A stretch of DNA of 64,000 nucleotides. Origin: Amycolatopsis lurida (lineage in GTDB: Bacteria; Actinomycetota; Actinomycetes; Mycobacteriales; Pseudonocardiaceae). The notes under the pieces were generated by a model. That model saw only the letters and a program-made list of their open reading frames with translations. It did not search any database and was not told where the DNA came from. The DNA is taken from contig NZ_FNTA01000004.1 of assembly GCF_900105055.1 (NCBI RefSeq), forward strand, positions 558,001 to 622,000. Direction: 5' to 3'. Shown here piece by piece: positions 34,108-42,661 of this stretch (positions are counted from its first letter, which is position 1; every line of letters begins with the position of its first letter). Made by a program: the position numbers and the translations under genes.

Positions 34108-35412
34108 ATGAAACGGGTACTGGCGCTGACCGACGCGCCTGACGATGTCGGCATTTTCTGTCAGGAAACGGAACTGCTGCTGTTCCGGATCGAGCAGCTG
34201 CCGGCGGCCGGACACAGCTTCGAGTTCTTCGAGCAGGTGTACGCCAGGCTGCGCGAAGCCTGTGATCTGTCCACTGTAGACATGGTGGTGGCGGAGTACA
34301 CCGAGGCGCTGCCCTTGCTGTATCTGATGCGCCGGGACGGCCACTCGTGCCCGGCGCTGATCATCCCGCACACGAACCCGTACCCGCTCAATATCCTGTG
34401 TCACCTGATGCTGGTCGCCGAGACCGCGCATCCCGGCGATCTGGTCCTGTGCGGCTCGACCAACGCCGCGGCCGCCTACGAGCAGGTCGCCGGGATCCCC
34501 GCCCGCAACATCTGCACGTTCGGCATCCGCGACATCTACCGGCCGGGGGACCGCGCGGAGGCGAGAGCCCGGTTCGGGCTCCCACCCGACCGGCCGATCC
34601 TGCTGTATACCGGCCGATTCATGACCGACAAGGGAATCGGTGCGCTGCTCGAGGCATACCACCTGCTGCGCCGCAGCGTGCCGGACGCGCTGCTGACGAT
34701 GTCGGTGACACACGTCGACGCGGTCCTCTACAACCAGCTCGCGGCACAGCTCGAGCACGTGGTGCTGTTCCAGCGTCTCTCGCGCGAGGAGACGGTGAGC
34801 CTGTACAACGCGGCGGACCTCTACGTCTCCGGTGCCACCAGCATCTTCGAGACCTATGGGAAAGCGCCGCTGGAGGCGATGGCCTGCGGGTTGCCCGCGG
34901 TGCTGCCGCGCTGGGACGGTTTCCCGTATTTCGTCGGCGAGCACAACGGCGCTCTGGCCGAGGTCCGGTACGGGAACACCGGCCGGACCAGCCCGTTCGA
35001 CTTCGCGGCCGTCGATCCGGCCGACCTCGCGCGGCAATGCCGTCGGGTGCTGGACCGCGGCAGGCTGACGGATTACCGGACGCCGGCCTGGGCCACCTAC
35101 GGAGAGACCATGCGTGTGCTCCGTGACGTGGTCGGTGAGCTGACCGCGCACCCGCGGCTGTCCTTGCCCGTTGACCCGTCCGCGGCGTTGCATCGTGAGC
35201 GCTACTCACCTGCCGTTCGCGCCTTCCTCGACCACTACCGGTTGGACACACTCGAAGATCTGACCGGCCGGACGACCGAACTGGGCCTGATCGACCGCCG
35301 CGATCCGGGTGACCGCACTGTCCTCCGTGGACTCCATGACGAGATCTTCGGCATCATGGCCGCCGATCCCGGCCGGGCCGGTGACGACGAGAAGGCCGGG
35401 GTGACCGGATGA
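34108..35412 (+). CDS. Glycosyltransferase, GT4-like (GT-B fold)
   Basis: 434 residues. N-lobe with IIPHTNPYPLNILCH; C-lobe with LLYTGRFMTDKGIGALLEAY and the donor-binding FETYGKAPLEAMACGLPAVL (EX7E-like). The length includes a C-terminal extension of about 70 residues rich in Arg/Asp. It starts 27 bp after the epimerase and overlaps the P450 start by 4 bp. Probably attaches a sugar to a cluster intermediate. No dedicated NDP-sugar synthesis genes lie here, so the donor is likely a primary-metabolism nucleotide sugar altered by the upstream epimerase (inferred). Confidence 0.85.
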   Translation: MKRVLALTDAPDDVGIFCQETELLLFRIEQLPAAGHSFEFFEQVYARLREACDLSTVDMVVAEYTEALPLLYLMRRDGHSCPALIIPHTNPYPLNILCHLMLVAETAHPGDLVLCGSTNAAAAYEQVAGIPARNICTFGIRDIYRPGDRAEARARFGLPPDRPILLYTGRFMTDKGIGALLEAYHLLRRSVPDALLTMSVTHVDAVLYNQLAAQLEHVVLFQRLSREETVSLYNAADLYVSGATSIFETYGKAPLEAMACGLPAVLPRWDGFPYFVGEHNGALAEVRYGNTGRTSPFDFAAVDPADLARQCRRVLDRGRLTDYRTPAWATYGETMRVLRDVVGELTAHPRLSLPVDPSAALHRERYSPAVRAFLDHYRLDTLEDLTGRTTELGLIDRRDPGDRTVLRGLHDEIFGIMAADPGRAGDDEKAGVTG

Positions 35413-36614
35413 CCGCGGGACTCGGCCTGGCCGACCAACGCGGCGACTACGCCTCCCTGGTGCGCTGGTGGGCGCGCATGCGGGATTCGAAGCCGGTGCA
35501 CTACGACGCGGAACTGGGGAACTGGCACGTGTTCCGCTACGACGACGCGATGCGCGTCATCGGCGACCACGAGACGTTCTCGTCGGACCTGCGCTCGGCC
35601 GTCCGGCAGCCGGAGCAGTTCGCGATCGTCGCGCGCGGCGCGTTCAACGGCTTCGACCCGCCGGAGCACACGAAACTGCGCTCGTTGGTCAGGACCGCGC
35701 TCACTCCCCGGATGATCGCCGGCCTCGAGCCCCGCATCACCGCCATCGCACACGAACTGCTCGACTCCCTGTCCGGACGGCGCCGGGTGGAGCTGATCGG
35801 GGACCTGGCCTACCCGCTGCCGCTGATCGTGATCGCCGAGCTGATGAACATCCCGCTGGCCGATCGGCACCTCTTCCGCGCCTGGGCCGACGCCTTGTTC
35901 TTCCAGGGCCGTGGGGACGAGCCGGTCGTGGTGCCGACCGAGGAAATGCTGCGCTCGGTCGAACCGCTGATCGGCGAGATGAACGCCTACTTCCTCGACC
36001 ACATCCGTCACCGGCGGCGGCATCCGGGCGGCGACCTGATCAGCAAGCTCGCCGCGGTCGAGGTGGCCGGCACCCGGCTCGCCGACGAAGAGGTACTGGG
36101 CGTCTGCGGCTTCCTGCTGGTAGCCGGGCACATCACCACCACACTGGTGCTCGGCAACGCCGTGCACCTGCTCGCCACCAGGCCGGATCTCGCCGCGGAA
36201 CTGCGGGGCCGGCCGGATCTGATCCCATCCGCCGTCGAGGAGGTCCTGCGCTTCCGAGGCCAGCTGCCCGCGACCCCGCGACGGACCACCCGCGAAGTCA
36301 CCTTCGGCGGCCACGTCGTACCGGCCGGTGAGGTATTGCTCGTCTGGATCGCCTCCGCGAACCGGGACGAACGCCAGTTCCCGCAGGCGGACCGCTTCGA
36401 CCCGCGACGAGAACCCAACCACCATCTGGGGTTCGGGCGAGGTATCCACTTCTGCGTCGGTGCCCCACTGGCCAGGCTGGAACAGCGCGTCGCCCTGCGC
36501 GCGGTGCTCGAGCGGTGGGACTCGTTCTCACTGGACGGCGGTGTGCGGCCCGAGGACGTGCGCAAGGCGATCGGGTTCCGGGCACTCCCCCTCGCGGTCT
36601 CCTGGGCAGGCTGA
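35409..36614 (+). CDS. Cytochrome P450
   Basis: 401 residues; ATGA overlap with the glycosyltransferase. Heme ligand Cys349 in GFGRGIHFCVGAPLARLE; ExxR at 278-281 (EEVLRF); I-helix AGHITTT (239-245), where the acid often seen next to the Thr pair is replaced (AGHIT rather than AGHET). Bacterial class I P450 of the CYP105/107-like group, needing a ferredoxin and reductase from elsewhere. Likely hydroxylates or cross-links a cluster product; Trp-rich repeat peptide or PKS/NRPS product are both conceivable substrates. Confidence 0.92.
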   Translation: MTAGLGLADQRGDYASLVRWWARMRDSKPVHYDAELGNWHVFRYDDAMRVIGDHETFSSDLRSAVRQPEQFAIVARGAFNGFDPPEHTKLRSLVRTALTPRMIAGLEPRITAIAHELLDSLSGRRRVELIGDLAYPLPLIVIAELMNIPLADRHLFRAWADALFFQGRGDEPVVVPTEEMLRSVEPLIGEMNAYFLDHIRHRRRHPGGDLISKLAAVEVAGTRLADEEVLGVCGFLLVAGHITTTLVLGNAVHLLATRPDLAAELRGRPDLIPSAVEEVLRFRGQLPATPRRTTREVTFGGHVVPAGEVLLVWIASANRDERQFPQADRFDPRREPNHHLGFGRGIHFCVGAPLARLEQRVALRAVLERWDSFSLDGGVRPEDVRKAIGFRALPLAVSWAG

Positions 36615-36615
36615 G

Positions 36616-37665
36616 TCAGCCGACGTCGAAACAGACCAGGAACAAACCTTGCTCCGGCAACAGGCCGACGACGCCACCCGGCCGCAGCCCGGCTTCCCGG
36701 CCGAGCCGGGCGAACTGCGCTTCGGTGCGCTCGGCGGCGTCCAGCAGGAGCAGCATGGCCAGGTCTCGCTGACTGGCCACGAACTGACCGGGATCGTCAC
36801 CGGCGGCGGGCACCTCGTCCAGCACCCGTTCGACGAGCACGACCTGTCCGCCCGCGACCACCGCGGCCCGGCAGCGGCGCAGGATCGTGACCGCGTCCTC
36901 GTCGGGCCAATCATGCAGGATGTTCGCCAGCAGGCAGACATCCGTTCCGCCGGGCAGCGGTTCGAAAAAGCTGCCGCCCGCCACGGTCACCCGATCCGCG
37001 ACGCCCGCCGCCCGCAGCACCGGGTCCGCGGCACCGACGGTGGCGGGCAGGTCCACCAGCGTTCCGGTAAGTCCGGGATGAGCGGTCAGCACGGCCGCGA
37101 GGACGTGCCCGGTCCCGCCGCCGACGTCGGTCACGTGCCGGACCCCCGACCAGTCGTAACGGCGCGCCACCTCGGGGCCGAGTGTGGCGGCGTGCGCGGC
37201 CATCGCCGCGTCGAAGGACCGGCCGAGCACCGCATCGGCGGCGAGGTCGTCCCAGAAGCCGCGTCCGAACAGACCTGTCCACACGCTTTTGCCCGTGCGT
37301 ACCGCCTCGGGTAGTGAGGCGATCGCCTCGTCACCACGACGGGCAAAGGCTTCGCGCTGGTCCAGTGCCTTCGCCAGGCCTGCCGGATGGCCGCTGCACA
37401 GGACCGCCCCGAGCTCTCCGAGTTCGACGCGATCCGCGGCGGGCGCGCGGAACACCTCCAGCAACACGAGATACCGGACCAGCCGCCGAAGCGCGCCCAC
37501 ATCCGCGCCGGACCGACGCGCGAGGTCGGCGAGGTCGTCGACCCCGCCGGCCACCAGATCCGGCAGTCCGAGCGTGACCGCGGCCCGCAACGCCCACGGG
37601 GTGAACAGGGTCGCGCCGCGGGCCACTTTGATCACCGCATCCCGATCGGTGTCCCTGGTGCTCAA
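36616..37665 (-). CDS. SAM-dependent O-methyltransferase (plant-type, Methyltransf_2)
   Basis: 349 residues from a TTG at 37665, chosen because GGAGAG stands 3 nt upstream; a GTG a few codons in is the alternative. N-terminal winged-helix dimerisation domain (TPWALRAAVTLGLPDLVAGG) and a catalytic domain with DVGGGTGHVLAAVL, LVDLPATV and NILHDWPDEDAV, whose His is the usual general base. Typical small-molecule O- (or N-) methyltransferase of antibiotic clusters. Convergent with the P450 gene (1 bp apart) and 11 bp after the aminotransferase. Confidence 0.9.
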   Translation of the reverse strand: MSTRDTDRDAVIKVARGATLFTPWALRAAVTLGLPDLVAGGVDDLADLARRSGADVGALRRLVRYLVLLEVFRAPAADRVELGELGAVLCSGHPAGLAKALDQREAFARRGDEAIASLPEAVRTGKSVWTGLFGRGFWDDLAADAVLGRSFDAAMAAHAATLGPEVARRYDWSGVRHVTDVGGGTGHVLAAVLTAHPGLTGTLVDLPATVGAADPVLRAAGVADRVTVAGGSFFEPLPGGTDVCLLANILHDWPDEDAVTILRRCRAAVVAGGQVVLVERVLDEVPAAGDDPGQFVASQRDLAMLLLLDAAERTEAQFARLGREAGLRPGGVVGLLPEQGLFLVCFDVG

Positions 37666-37676
37666 CGTCTCTCCGT

Positions 37677-38894
37677 TCAGGCGTGGTTTTCGATGATCTT
37701 GGCCAGTGCCTCGGTTCCGCGGTCGATGTCGTCGAAGTCGTTCAGCACGCCAGGGGCGAAGCGGACCGCGCTGCTGCGATACGGCGTCTGCCCGGCGACG
37801 ATTCCTTCGCCGTGCAAGAGGTCCACGACGGTGGCCGGGTCGATGCCGGGGACGTCGAAGCACACCATCCCGGACGTCAGCTCGGCCACGTCGGGTGTGC
37901 GCACGCGGACACCGGTGACGTCGGCGAGCGCGCGGCGGCAGTGCGCGTTCAGGTCGTGGATGCGTGCGGCCACCCTGGGCTTTCCCAGGTCCTGTTGGAA
38001 GTCGAAGGCTTCGGCGAGCGCCCACCGGTGCTCGTAGGCCGGGAACCCGCCCGGGGTGCAGAACCGTGCCGCCGGCGCCTTGCCGTCCGGCACGGAACCC
38101 AGGTACCACGGCCAGAACACCTCGACGTCGAACGAGGTGATGATCGGCCGGACAGCGGCCCAGCCTCGCTCGCTGCCCCAGACCAGGCCCGTTCCCCGCG
38201 GCCCGAACAGCCATTTGTGGCACCCGGTGGCGAAGAAGTCGCAACCGAGCGCGGTCACCTCGAAATCCTCGACGCCCATACCGTGCACCCCGTCGACGCA
38301 GGTCAGGACCTCGGTACCGGGTGGACGCCCGGCGTTGACGGCCGCGACGACCTCCGCGATACGGGCCAGCGGCAGCTTGACCCCGGTCCCCGAGTGCACC
38401 CAGGTCAGTGCCAGCAGCCGGGTCCGGTCCCCGATGCCGCGGGCCACGGCAGCGACGATCTCGTCCTCGGTCGCCGTCCGAGGGTCCTCGTAGAGTTCGA
38501 TGATCCGATGGGACGCACCGCTCGATTCGGCCTTGAACCGCAACAGTTCGCAGGCCGCGTAATGCTCGTGCTCGGTGCTCAGGATCTCGTCGCCGGGTCG
38601 CAGCGTCATACCGGTGATCACGATGGCGAGGCCCATGGTGGTGCTTTCGGTGAGCGCGATCGTGTCCGGCTCGGCGCCGAGGTAGCGTCCCGCCTTCTCC
38701 AGGACCTGGCGCTGGAGCTCGTCGCGATGGTGAAAGTACAACGCCGGGTTGCTGTCGAGGCCCCGACGATGCCGTTCGATCGCCTCGCGAACCGGCCGCG
38801 GATGTGGGGCCAGTACCGAGAGTCCCAGGTGCACGTAGGCCGGGTCGAGGTCGAATTGGGCCCGCAGCTCCGACCAGTGGGGCTCGGCCGTCAC
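37677..38894 (-). CDS. PLP-dependent class V aminotransferase-fold enzyme
   Basis: 405 residues from a GTG at 38894 overlapping the ATP-PPase stop (GTGA). Fold type I with the PLP lysine in FFATGCHKWLFGPRGTG and cofactor aspartate in CVDGVHGMG. Closest in pattern to isopenicillin-N-epimerase-like, cysteine-desulfurase-related proteins. The active-site loop Cys of true desulfurases is not seen near the C-terminus (QTPYRSSAVRFAPG), so an epimerase, C-S lyase or aminotransferase role is more likely than persulfide donation. Coupling to the ATP-PPase still leaves sulfur or amino transfer as a joint function. Confidence 0.85.
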   Translation of the reverse strand: MTAEPHWSELRAQFDLDPAYVHLGLSVLAPHPRPVREAIERHRRGLDSNPALYFHHRDELQRQVLEKAGRYLGAEPDTIALTESTTMGLAIVITGMTLRPGDEILSTEHEHYAACELLRFKAESSGASHRIIELYEDPRTATEDEIVAAVARGIGDRTRLLALTWVHSGTGVKLPLARIAEVVAAVNAGRPPGTEVLTCVDGVHGMGVEDFEVTALGCDFFATGCHKWLFGPRGTGLVWGSERGWAAVRPIITSFDVEVFWPWYLGSVPDGKAPAARFCTPGGFPAYEHRWALAEAFDFQQDLGKPRVAARIHDLNAHCRRALADVTGVRVRTPDVAELTSGMVCFDVPGIDPATVVDLLHGEGIVAGQTPYRSSAVRFAPGVLNDFDDIDRGTEALAKIIENHA

Positions 38895-40027
38895 TTTTCG
38901 ATGCCCCAGCGGCGGGACTCGACCGGTGTCAGCTCGATCAGCTTCGCGCCGCGACGGATCGCTTCCTCGTCGAGGGTGGCGATGTTCGCGGGCGACGGGT
39001 CGGGCGAGAGCCGCTGCTCGTGGGCTTCGGCGATCTGGTAGATGTCGAAGCCGTACTGGTTGCGCATGATGCGGTAGCCGAGTTCGTTGATCATGCAATT
39101 CGTGCTACAGCTGCCCGTGTTGTGGGGCACTTCCCAGCCGATGGCCTCGAGGTCGGCGATGATCTGTGGAGTCGGCGGCTTCGGCACGAACTCGTAGAAG
39201 GGCACCAGAGCGGCTCCGCTGTCCCCGGTCCGGAGCAATTCCGCGGCTTCCGGCGCCTTGCGCTCGGCGTGTCCGCGCAACAAGGAAACCTGGTCCTCGA
39301 CGACGCCTGCCAACGGCGTCAGCCCGTCCACCTTCACAATCGGCTGATCACCGGCGGTAGTGCGATTCTGACCTTTGTGCGTTCCGACGAAGCACAGCGG
39401 TATCGCATTGTCAAGGCAATAGACCGACGCCTGGGCGAGAATGGTGGAAAAGCAGGGCCAGCACGCCGACCCCCAGGACATCACCGCACGGAGAAGGTCT
39501 TGGTCGCCTTCTTCGTTCATCGCGAAACCGAGCCGGAACAGAGTGTTCATCGGGTCGCGTTCCGGACGCGCGATCACCAATTCGATGTCCAATTTCTCGC
39601 ACAACGAACGGGCGTTGCGGATGGCCAGCGGCGATTGATAGCCCTGGTCGAGCATCCAGGCCACCACCCGCACGTCCCTGTTCGCCAAATCGTGCAGCAT
39701 CCAGCTGGAATCCTTGCCCCCACTGTAGAGAACCAGCGCGTCGGCTTTCGCCTGAGGCCTCCGCGCCGGCACGCTGGCGACGAGTTCGTCGAGCTCGGGC
39801 GGCACTTCTCCCACCGTTTCGCCACGGACCAGCCGGAAGACCAAGTCGAGCAACCTGCCGCGGTCCTCTTGAGCCGGCAATTCGCTCGGATCCGGCGGAT
39901 TCAGACAATGGGTGCACAGTGCAGGATCCGGCGATGGGTCCCGGCCGTCGAGGCCGGCGATGAATCTGTCGTATCCCATCGGCATACCGCATCGAGTACA
40001 GACCGAACTGTCCGGAGTGACCGACAT
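38891..40027 (-). CDS. ATP-PPase (adenine nucleotide alpha-hydrolase) of the N-acetyl-sugar amidotransferase type
   Basis: 378 residues from the ATG at 40027, preferred because AAGGA lies 6 nt upstream; two earlier ATGs (40033, 40066) are in frame. N-terminal zinc-ribbon-like CTRCGMP...CTHC, then the PP-loop LYSGGKDSSWML, and two further Cys pairs (SACWPC; SCSTNC). The pattern resembles WbpG/LegG-type N-acetylsugar amidotransferases and, more widely, thiolases such as TtuA/Ncs6 and the CtaC/YcfA thioamide-forming enzymes. It adenylates a carbonyl or amide and swaps oxygen for nitrogen or sulfur. Which one cannot be decided here; no glutaminase partner is adjacent, which leans towards sulfur. 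First gene of a three-gene operon. Confidence 0.82.
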   Translation of the reverse strand: MSVTPDSSVCTRCGMPMGYDRFIAGLDGRDPSPDPALCTHCLNPPDPSELPAQEDRGRLLDLVFRLVRGETVGEVPPELDELVASVPARRPQAKADALVLYSGGKDSSWMLHDLANRDVRVVAWMLDQGYQSPLAIRNARSLCEKLDIELVIARPERDPMNTLFRLGFAMNEEGDQDLLRAVMSWGSACWPCFSTILAQASVYCLDNAIPLCFVGTHKGQNRTTAGDQPIVKVDGLTPLAGVVEDQVSLLRGHAERKAPEAAELLRTGDSGAALVPFYEFVPKPPTPQIIADLEAIGWEVPHNTGSCSTNCMINELGYRIMRNQYGFDIYQIAEAHEQRLSPDPSPANIATLDEEAIRRGAKLIELTPVESRRWGIEK

Positions 40028-40232
40028 GACCATTCCTTCCGCGCGACTGGCAGTATTCGTCCCCACGGCCGCCGCGCCTGCGAATACCCCCGACAGGCCG
40101 GACGCCGGAGTGCGACGAATTTCACGGCCGTGTAAACAACACTAGAAATGGCCGAGGTGCACGACAAGGGACCACTCGGGTATTGCGTGATCACAGCGAG
40201 TGGGCGTTGACGAAGGGGAAGTCCGGCCTGTG

Positions 40233-40640
40233 TCAAAGTCGGTCAGCACGAGGACGCTGCCCCTGTGGAGTGATCACCGCCAGCGCGACCGCCAGGACCA
40301 GGTCCGCCTTGTGCGTGATCGAGACCTGTACCTCCACGACCCCGAGCGCGGCGGCGCCCGCGGCCGCCGCGCCGGTGAGCACCACCAGGGCCGCTCCGGA
40401 ATCGGTTCGCTCGACGGCGATCTGGCGCGGCACGACGCCGTCGGCGAAACCGGTGCCGATCGCCTTCGCGACGGCTTCCTTCGCGGCGAACCGGCCCGCC
40501 AGGAACTCCCGGCATCGATCGGGGCCGAACCCGGCCGCGGTGGCGAGTTCGGACTCGGCGTAGACGTAGGCACGGAACCACGGCCGTGCCAGCAGCCGGT
40601 CCAGTTCGCCGAGGTTCAGCAGGTCGGCCCCGATCCGCAT
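40233..40640 (-). CDS. AcpS-type 4'-phosphopantetheinyl transferase, copy 1
   Basis: 135 residues. Mg-binding Asp6 (RIGADLLNLGEL), RFAAKEAVAKA, and VQVSITHKADLVLAVA with the conserved His: all three AcpS motifs are intact. It converts apo carrier proteins to holo form. Last gene of the minus-strand operon starting at 45869. One of three AcpS-like genes within 6 kb. Confidence 0.9.
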   Translation of the reverse strand: MRIGADLLNLGELDRLLARPWFRAYVYAESELATAAGFGPDRCREFLAGRFAAKEAVAKAIGTGFADGVVPRQIAVERTDSGAALVVLTGAAAAGAAALGVVEVQVSITHKADLVLAVALAVITPQGQRPRADRL

Positions 40641-40644
40641 CGGG

Positions 40645-41439
40645 CTATCCGGCCGGGAAGGTGAAGGCCGCGGCGTGACTGCGACCGCTCACCGGATCGG
40701 TGTCGCAGAGCACGACCTTCCGGTACGTCTCCTGCCACGCCGGCCAGTTTCCCGCCAGGACGAGCCACACACTGGTGCAGTACGAGCCCGGCGCGACCCG
40801 GTGGACGTCGCAGGCCTCGACGGCTTCCGTCACCCACGGGCCGAGGACCACGAGCGTGCCGGACTCCCGGTGAGGTTCGAGCAACTCGCCCACCGTCCCG
40901 CCGGAAGACACCGACGCCAGCCGTGGCCCCGGCCCGGTACCGAGGACCAGCGCGGCACCCGAGTCGACCAGCCCGCCGTCGTCGACCAGGGGATGCGGGG
41001 TCGGGAGTGTCGTCTGCTCCAGTACCGCGATGACCGCCTCGTCGCACCGTCCCGACCGCTGATACGCCGCCACGATGCGCAAGGCCGTGAACGGCGCGGC
41101 CAAACCCTGCTGTGCCACGGAGAACGTGGTCGCGGTGACGTCGAGCCGGTCGGCGAGATACGGCGCCACGGCGGTGAACGGGAGGACGTCGGGCAGGGCG
41201 TGGGTCACGATGATCAGCTGCGGGCGGCTCGCACGCACGCCCTCGGCTTCCAGTAGCCGGTCGGTCAGCGTCTTGTGCGAGACGTGCGCACCACGTTGCC
41301 AGCGTTCTTCGTCCACTTTGGACCCGAACGGTTCGACGAGATCCGCGAGGAACCTCGAGACCGCCGCGTCTTCCCGGTAGCCGGGCCCCGGCGGTGAGAT
41401 CACCGCGTTCGTGCCGCGCAGGGTCGGTTCGCCGCTCAT
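40645..41439 (-). CDS. KAS III-like thiolase-fold protein without catalytic Cys
   Basis: 264 residues. Thiolase-type pattern (LIIVTHALPDVLPFTAV; TATTFSVAQQGLAAPFTALRIV) in which the nucleophile position, normally AACAG, reads VAQQG: Gln instead of Cys. The family His/Asn in the C-terminal half are also not evident. Shorter than a full KAS III (about 320). It likely pairs with the neighbouring, Cys-containing KAS III at 41702, as PqsB does with PqsC or a chain-length factor with KS-alpha (inferred). ATGA overlap with the ACP gene. Confidence 0.7.
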   Translation of the reverse strand: MSGEPTLRGTNAVISPPGPGYREDAAVSRFLADLVEPFGSKVDEERWQRGAHVSHKTLTDRLLEAEGVRASRPQLIIVTHALPDVLPFTAVAPYLADRLDVTATTFSVAQQGLAAPFTALRIVAAYQRSGRCDEAVIAVLEQTTLPTPHPLVDDGGLVDSGAALVLGTGPGPRLASVSSGGTVGELLEPHRESGTLVVLGPWVTEAVEACDVHRVAPGSYCTSVWLVLAGNWPAWQETYRKVVLCDTDPVSGRSHAAAFTFPAG

Positions 41440-41705
41440 GACACTCCTTCCCCGATGGCCTGCCTGGATTCCACGTAGTCGGCGAACGAACGGACGGTAC
41501 GAAGGTGATCGATGTCGAGGTCGTCCGGATCCACCGTGATGCCGACGGCCATCTCCACCAGCATCAGCAGTTCCAGTACCTTCGACGAGTCCAACCGCAG
41601 ATCGTCGAACAGCCGCGTGTCCTCGGTCAGCCCGGTGATCTCCCGTTCCAGGACGTCCCCGAGCGCGCCCCCGATCGCCGACACCACCTCGTCCCGGGCC
41701 GTCAC
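41436..41705 (-). CDS. Acyl carrier protein
   Basis: 89 residues from a GTG at 41705 (GTGA overlap with the KAS III stop). Phosphopantetheine site at Ser40 in LRLDSSKVLELL, followed by the usual MLVEMAVGITVDPDD helix. Carrier for the KAS III pair or for the aaRS-like ligase at 44146. It sits between the two KAS-like genes. Confidence 0.9.
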   Translation of the reverse strand: MTARDEVVSAIGGALGDVLEREITGLTEDTRLFDDLRLDSSKVLELLMLVEMAVGITVDPDDLDIDHLRTVRSFADYVESRQAIGEGVS

Positions 41706-42661
41706 GTCCCGCTCCCTCGCGTCCGATGGGTGATCACCATGGCGCCGAACGTCGCGCCGAGACCGACCGTGACGAGCACGTAGCGGGCGCCGTCGACGAG
41801 CCTGCCGTTCTCCCGCAAGGTCGTGTAGTTCAGGAACACGTCCGACGAGAAGCAATGGCTGAGCTTGGGGATGTTCTCCAGGAAGAACTTCTCCGGCGGC
41901 GCCTCCAGCGCCTTCACCGTCTGCCGCCAGGCGAGGGCGTTGACGTTGTGCGGGATCACCAGATCGATGTCGTCGAACCCGCATCCCGCCTCGGCCACCG
42001 CCGCCAGGATCACCTCGGCCAGCCGCGGCCCGTAGAGCCGGCCGAACTCGGTGTTCTGCTCCGGGGTCAGCGCCAGCCATTCCGCATACTCCCCCAGCGT
42101 CTTCGTGACGAAGGAATGCACGACGTCGCCGTCGCCGTCCACCGTCAGCAGGCACGCCGAGGCCGCGTCCGCCATGATCGCGGTGTTGGGGATCAGCTGC
42201 ACGATCGGCGAGAACGCCCGCTCGCCGGTCACCATCAGCGCGTAACCGGCGGTCTCGCCCTCGGCCCGCAGCAGCTCGGCCGCGACGTCGATGGCGCCCA
42301 GACTGCTCACGCACGCCTGGTGGGACAACGCGAACGCCTCGACGTCCACCAGCCCCAGCCGCCGCGCGAGCTCCTGGGCGATGTCGACGTCGGCGGGCGC
42401 GAGCGCCTGGGTCGTATGCGCGAACACCAGCCTGTCGATCCTCCGGCCGGCGGGCAGCGCCGCCAGCGCCCGCTTCGCGGCGGGCATCAGCAGGTCGAAC
42501 AGGTCCATCCCCGGATCGAACCGAAGTGAGTCGAGGCCGTAGAACTTCCGGAACACGCCGAGTTCCGCCCGGCGCAGCCCGAGGTGCTCGCCGAGCTCCT
42601 CGATGCGAACGCTGCGCTCGGGCACGAACGATTCGACGCGTTCCAGTGTGGTCGCGCCCAT
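41702..42661 (-). CDS. 3-oxoacyl-ACP synthase III (KAS III) family enzyme
   Basis: 319 residues. Catalytic Cys in ALSHQACVSSLGA, His in VIPHNVNALAW; in place of the GNTSAAS Asn loop it has LSHCFSSDVFLNY, a variant seen in KAS III relatives that do acyl transfer rather than decarboxylative condensation (CerJ-like). It could prime the pathway or move an acyl/aminoacyl group to an amine or hydroxyl. It shares its 3' end with the ACP gene and abuts the methyltransferase (1-bp overlap). Confidence 0.85.
   Translation of the reverse strand: MGATTLERVESFVPERSVRIEELGEHLGLRRAELGVFRKFYGLDSLRFDPGMDLFDLLMPAAKRALAALPAGRRIDRLVFAHTTQALAPADVDIAQELARRLGLVDVEAFALSHQACVSSLGAIDVAAELLRAEGETAGYALMVTGERAFSPIVQLIPNTAIMADAASACLLTVDGDGDVVHSFVTKTLGEYAEWLALTPEQNTEFGRLYGPRLAEVILAAVAEAGCGFDDIDLVIPHNVNALAWRQTVKALEAPPEKFFLENIPKLSHCFSSDVFLNYTTLRENGRLVDGARYVLVTVGLGATFGAMVITHRTRGSGT

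Noticed and set aside
37677..38894. Cysteine desulfurase supplying sulfur to the ATP-PPase
   Set aside because: The active-site loop Cys expected near the C-terminus is not visible (the region reads QTPYRSSAVRFAPG), so I kept only a class V PLP-enzyme call.
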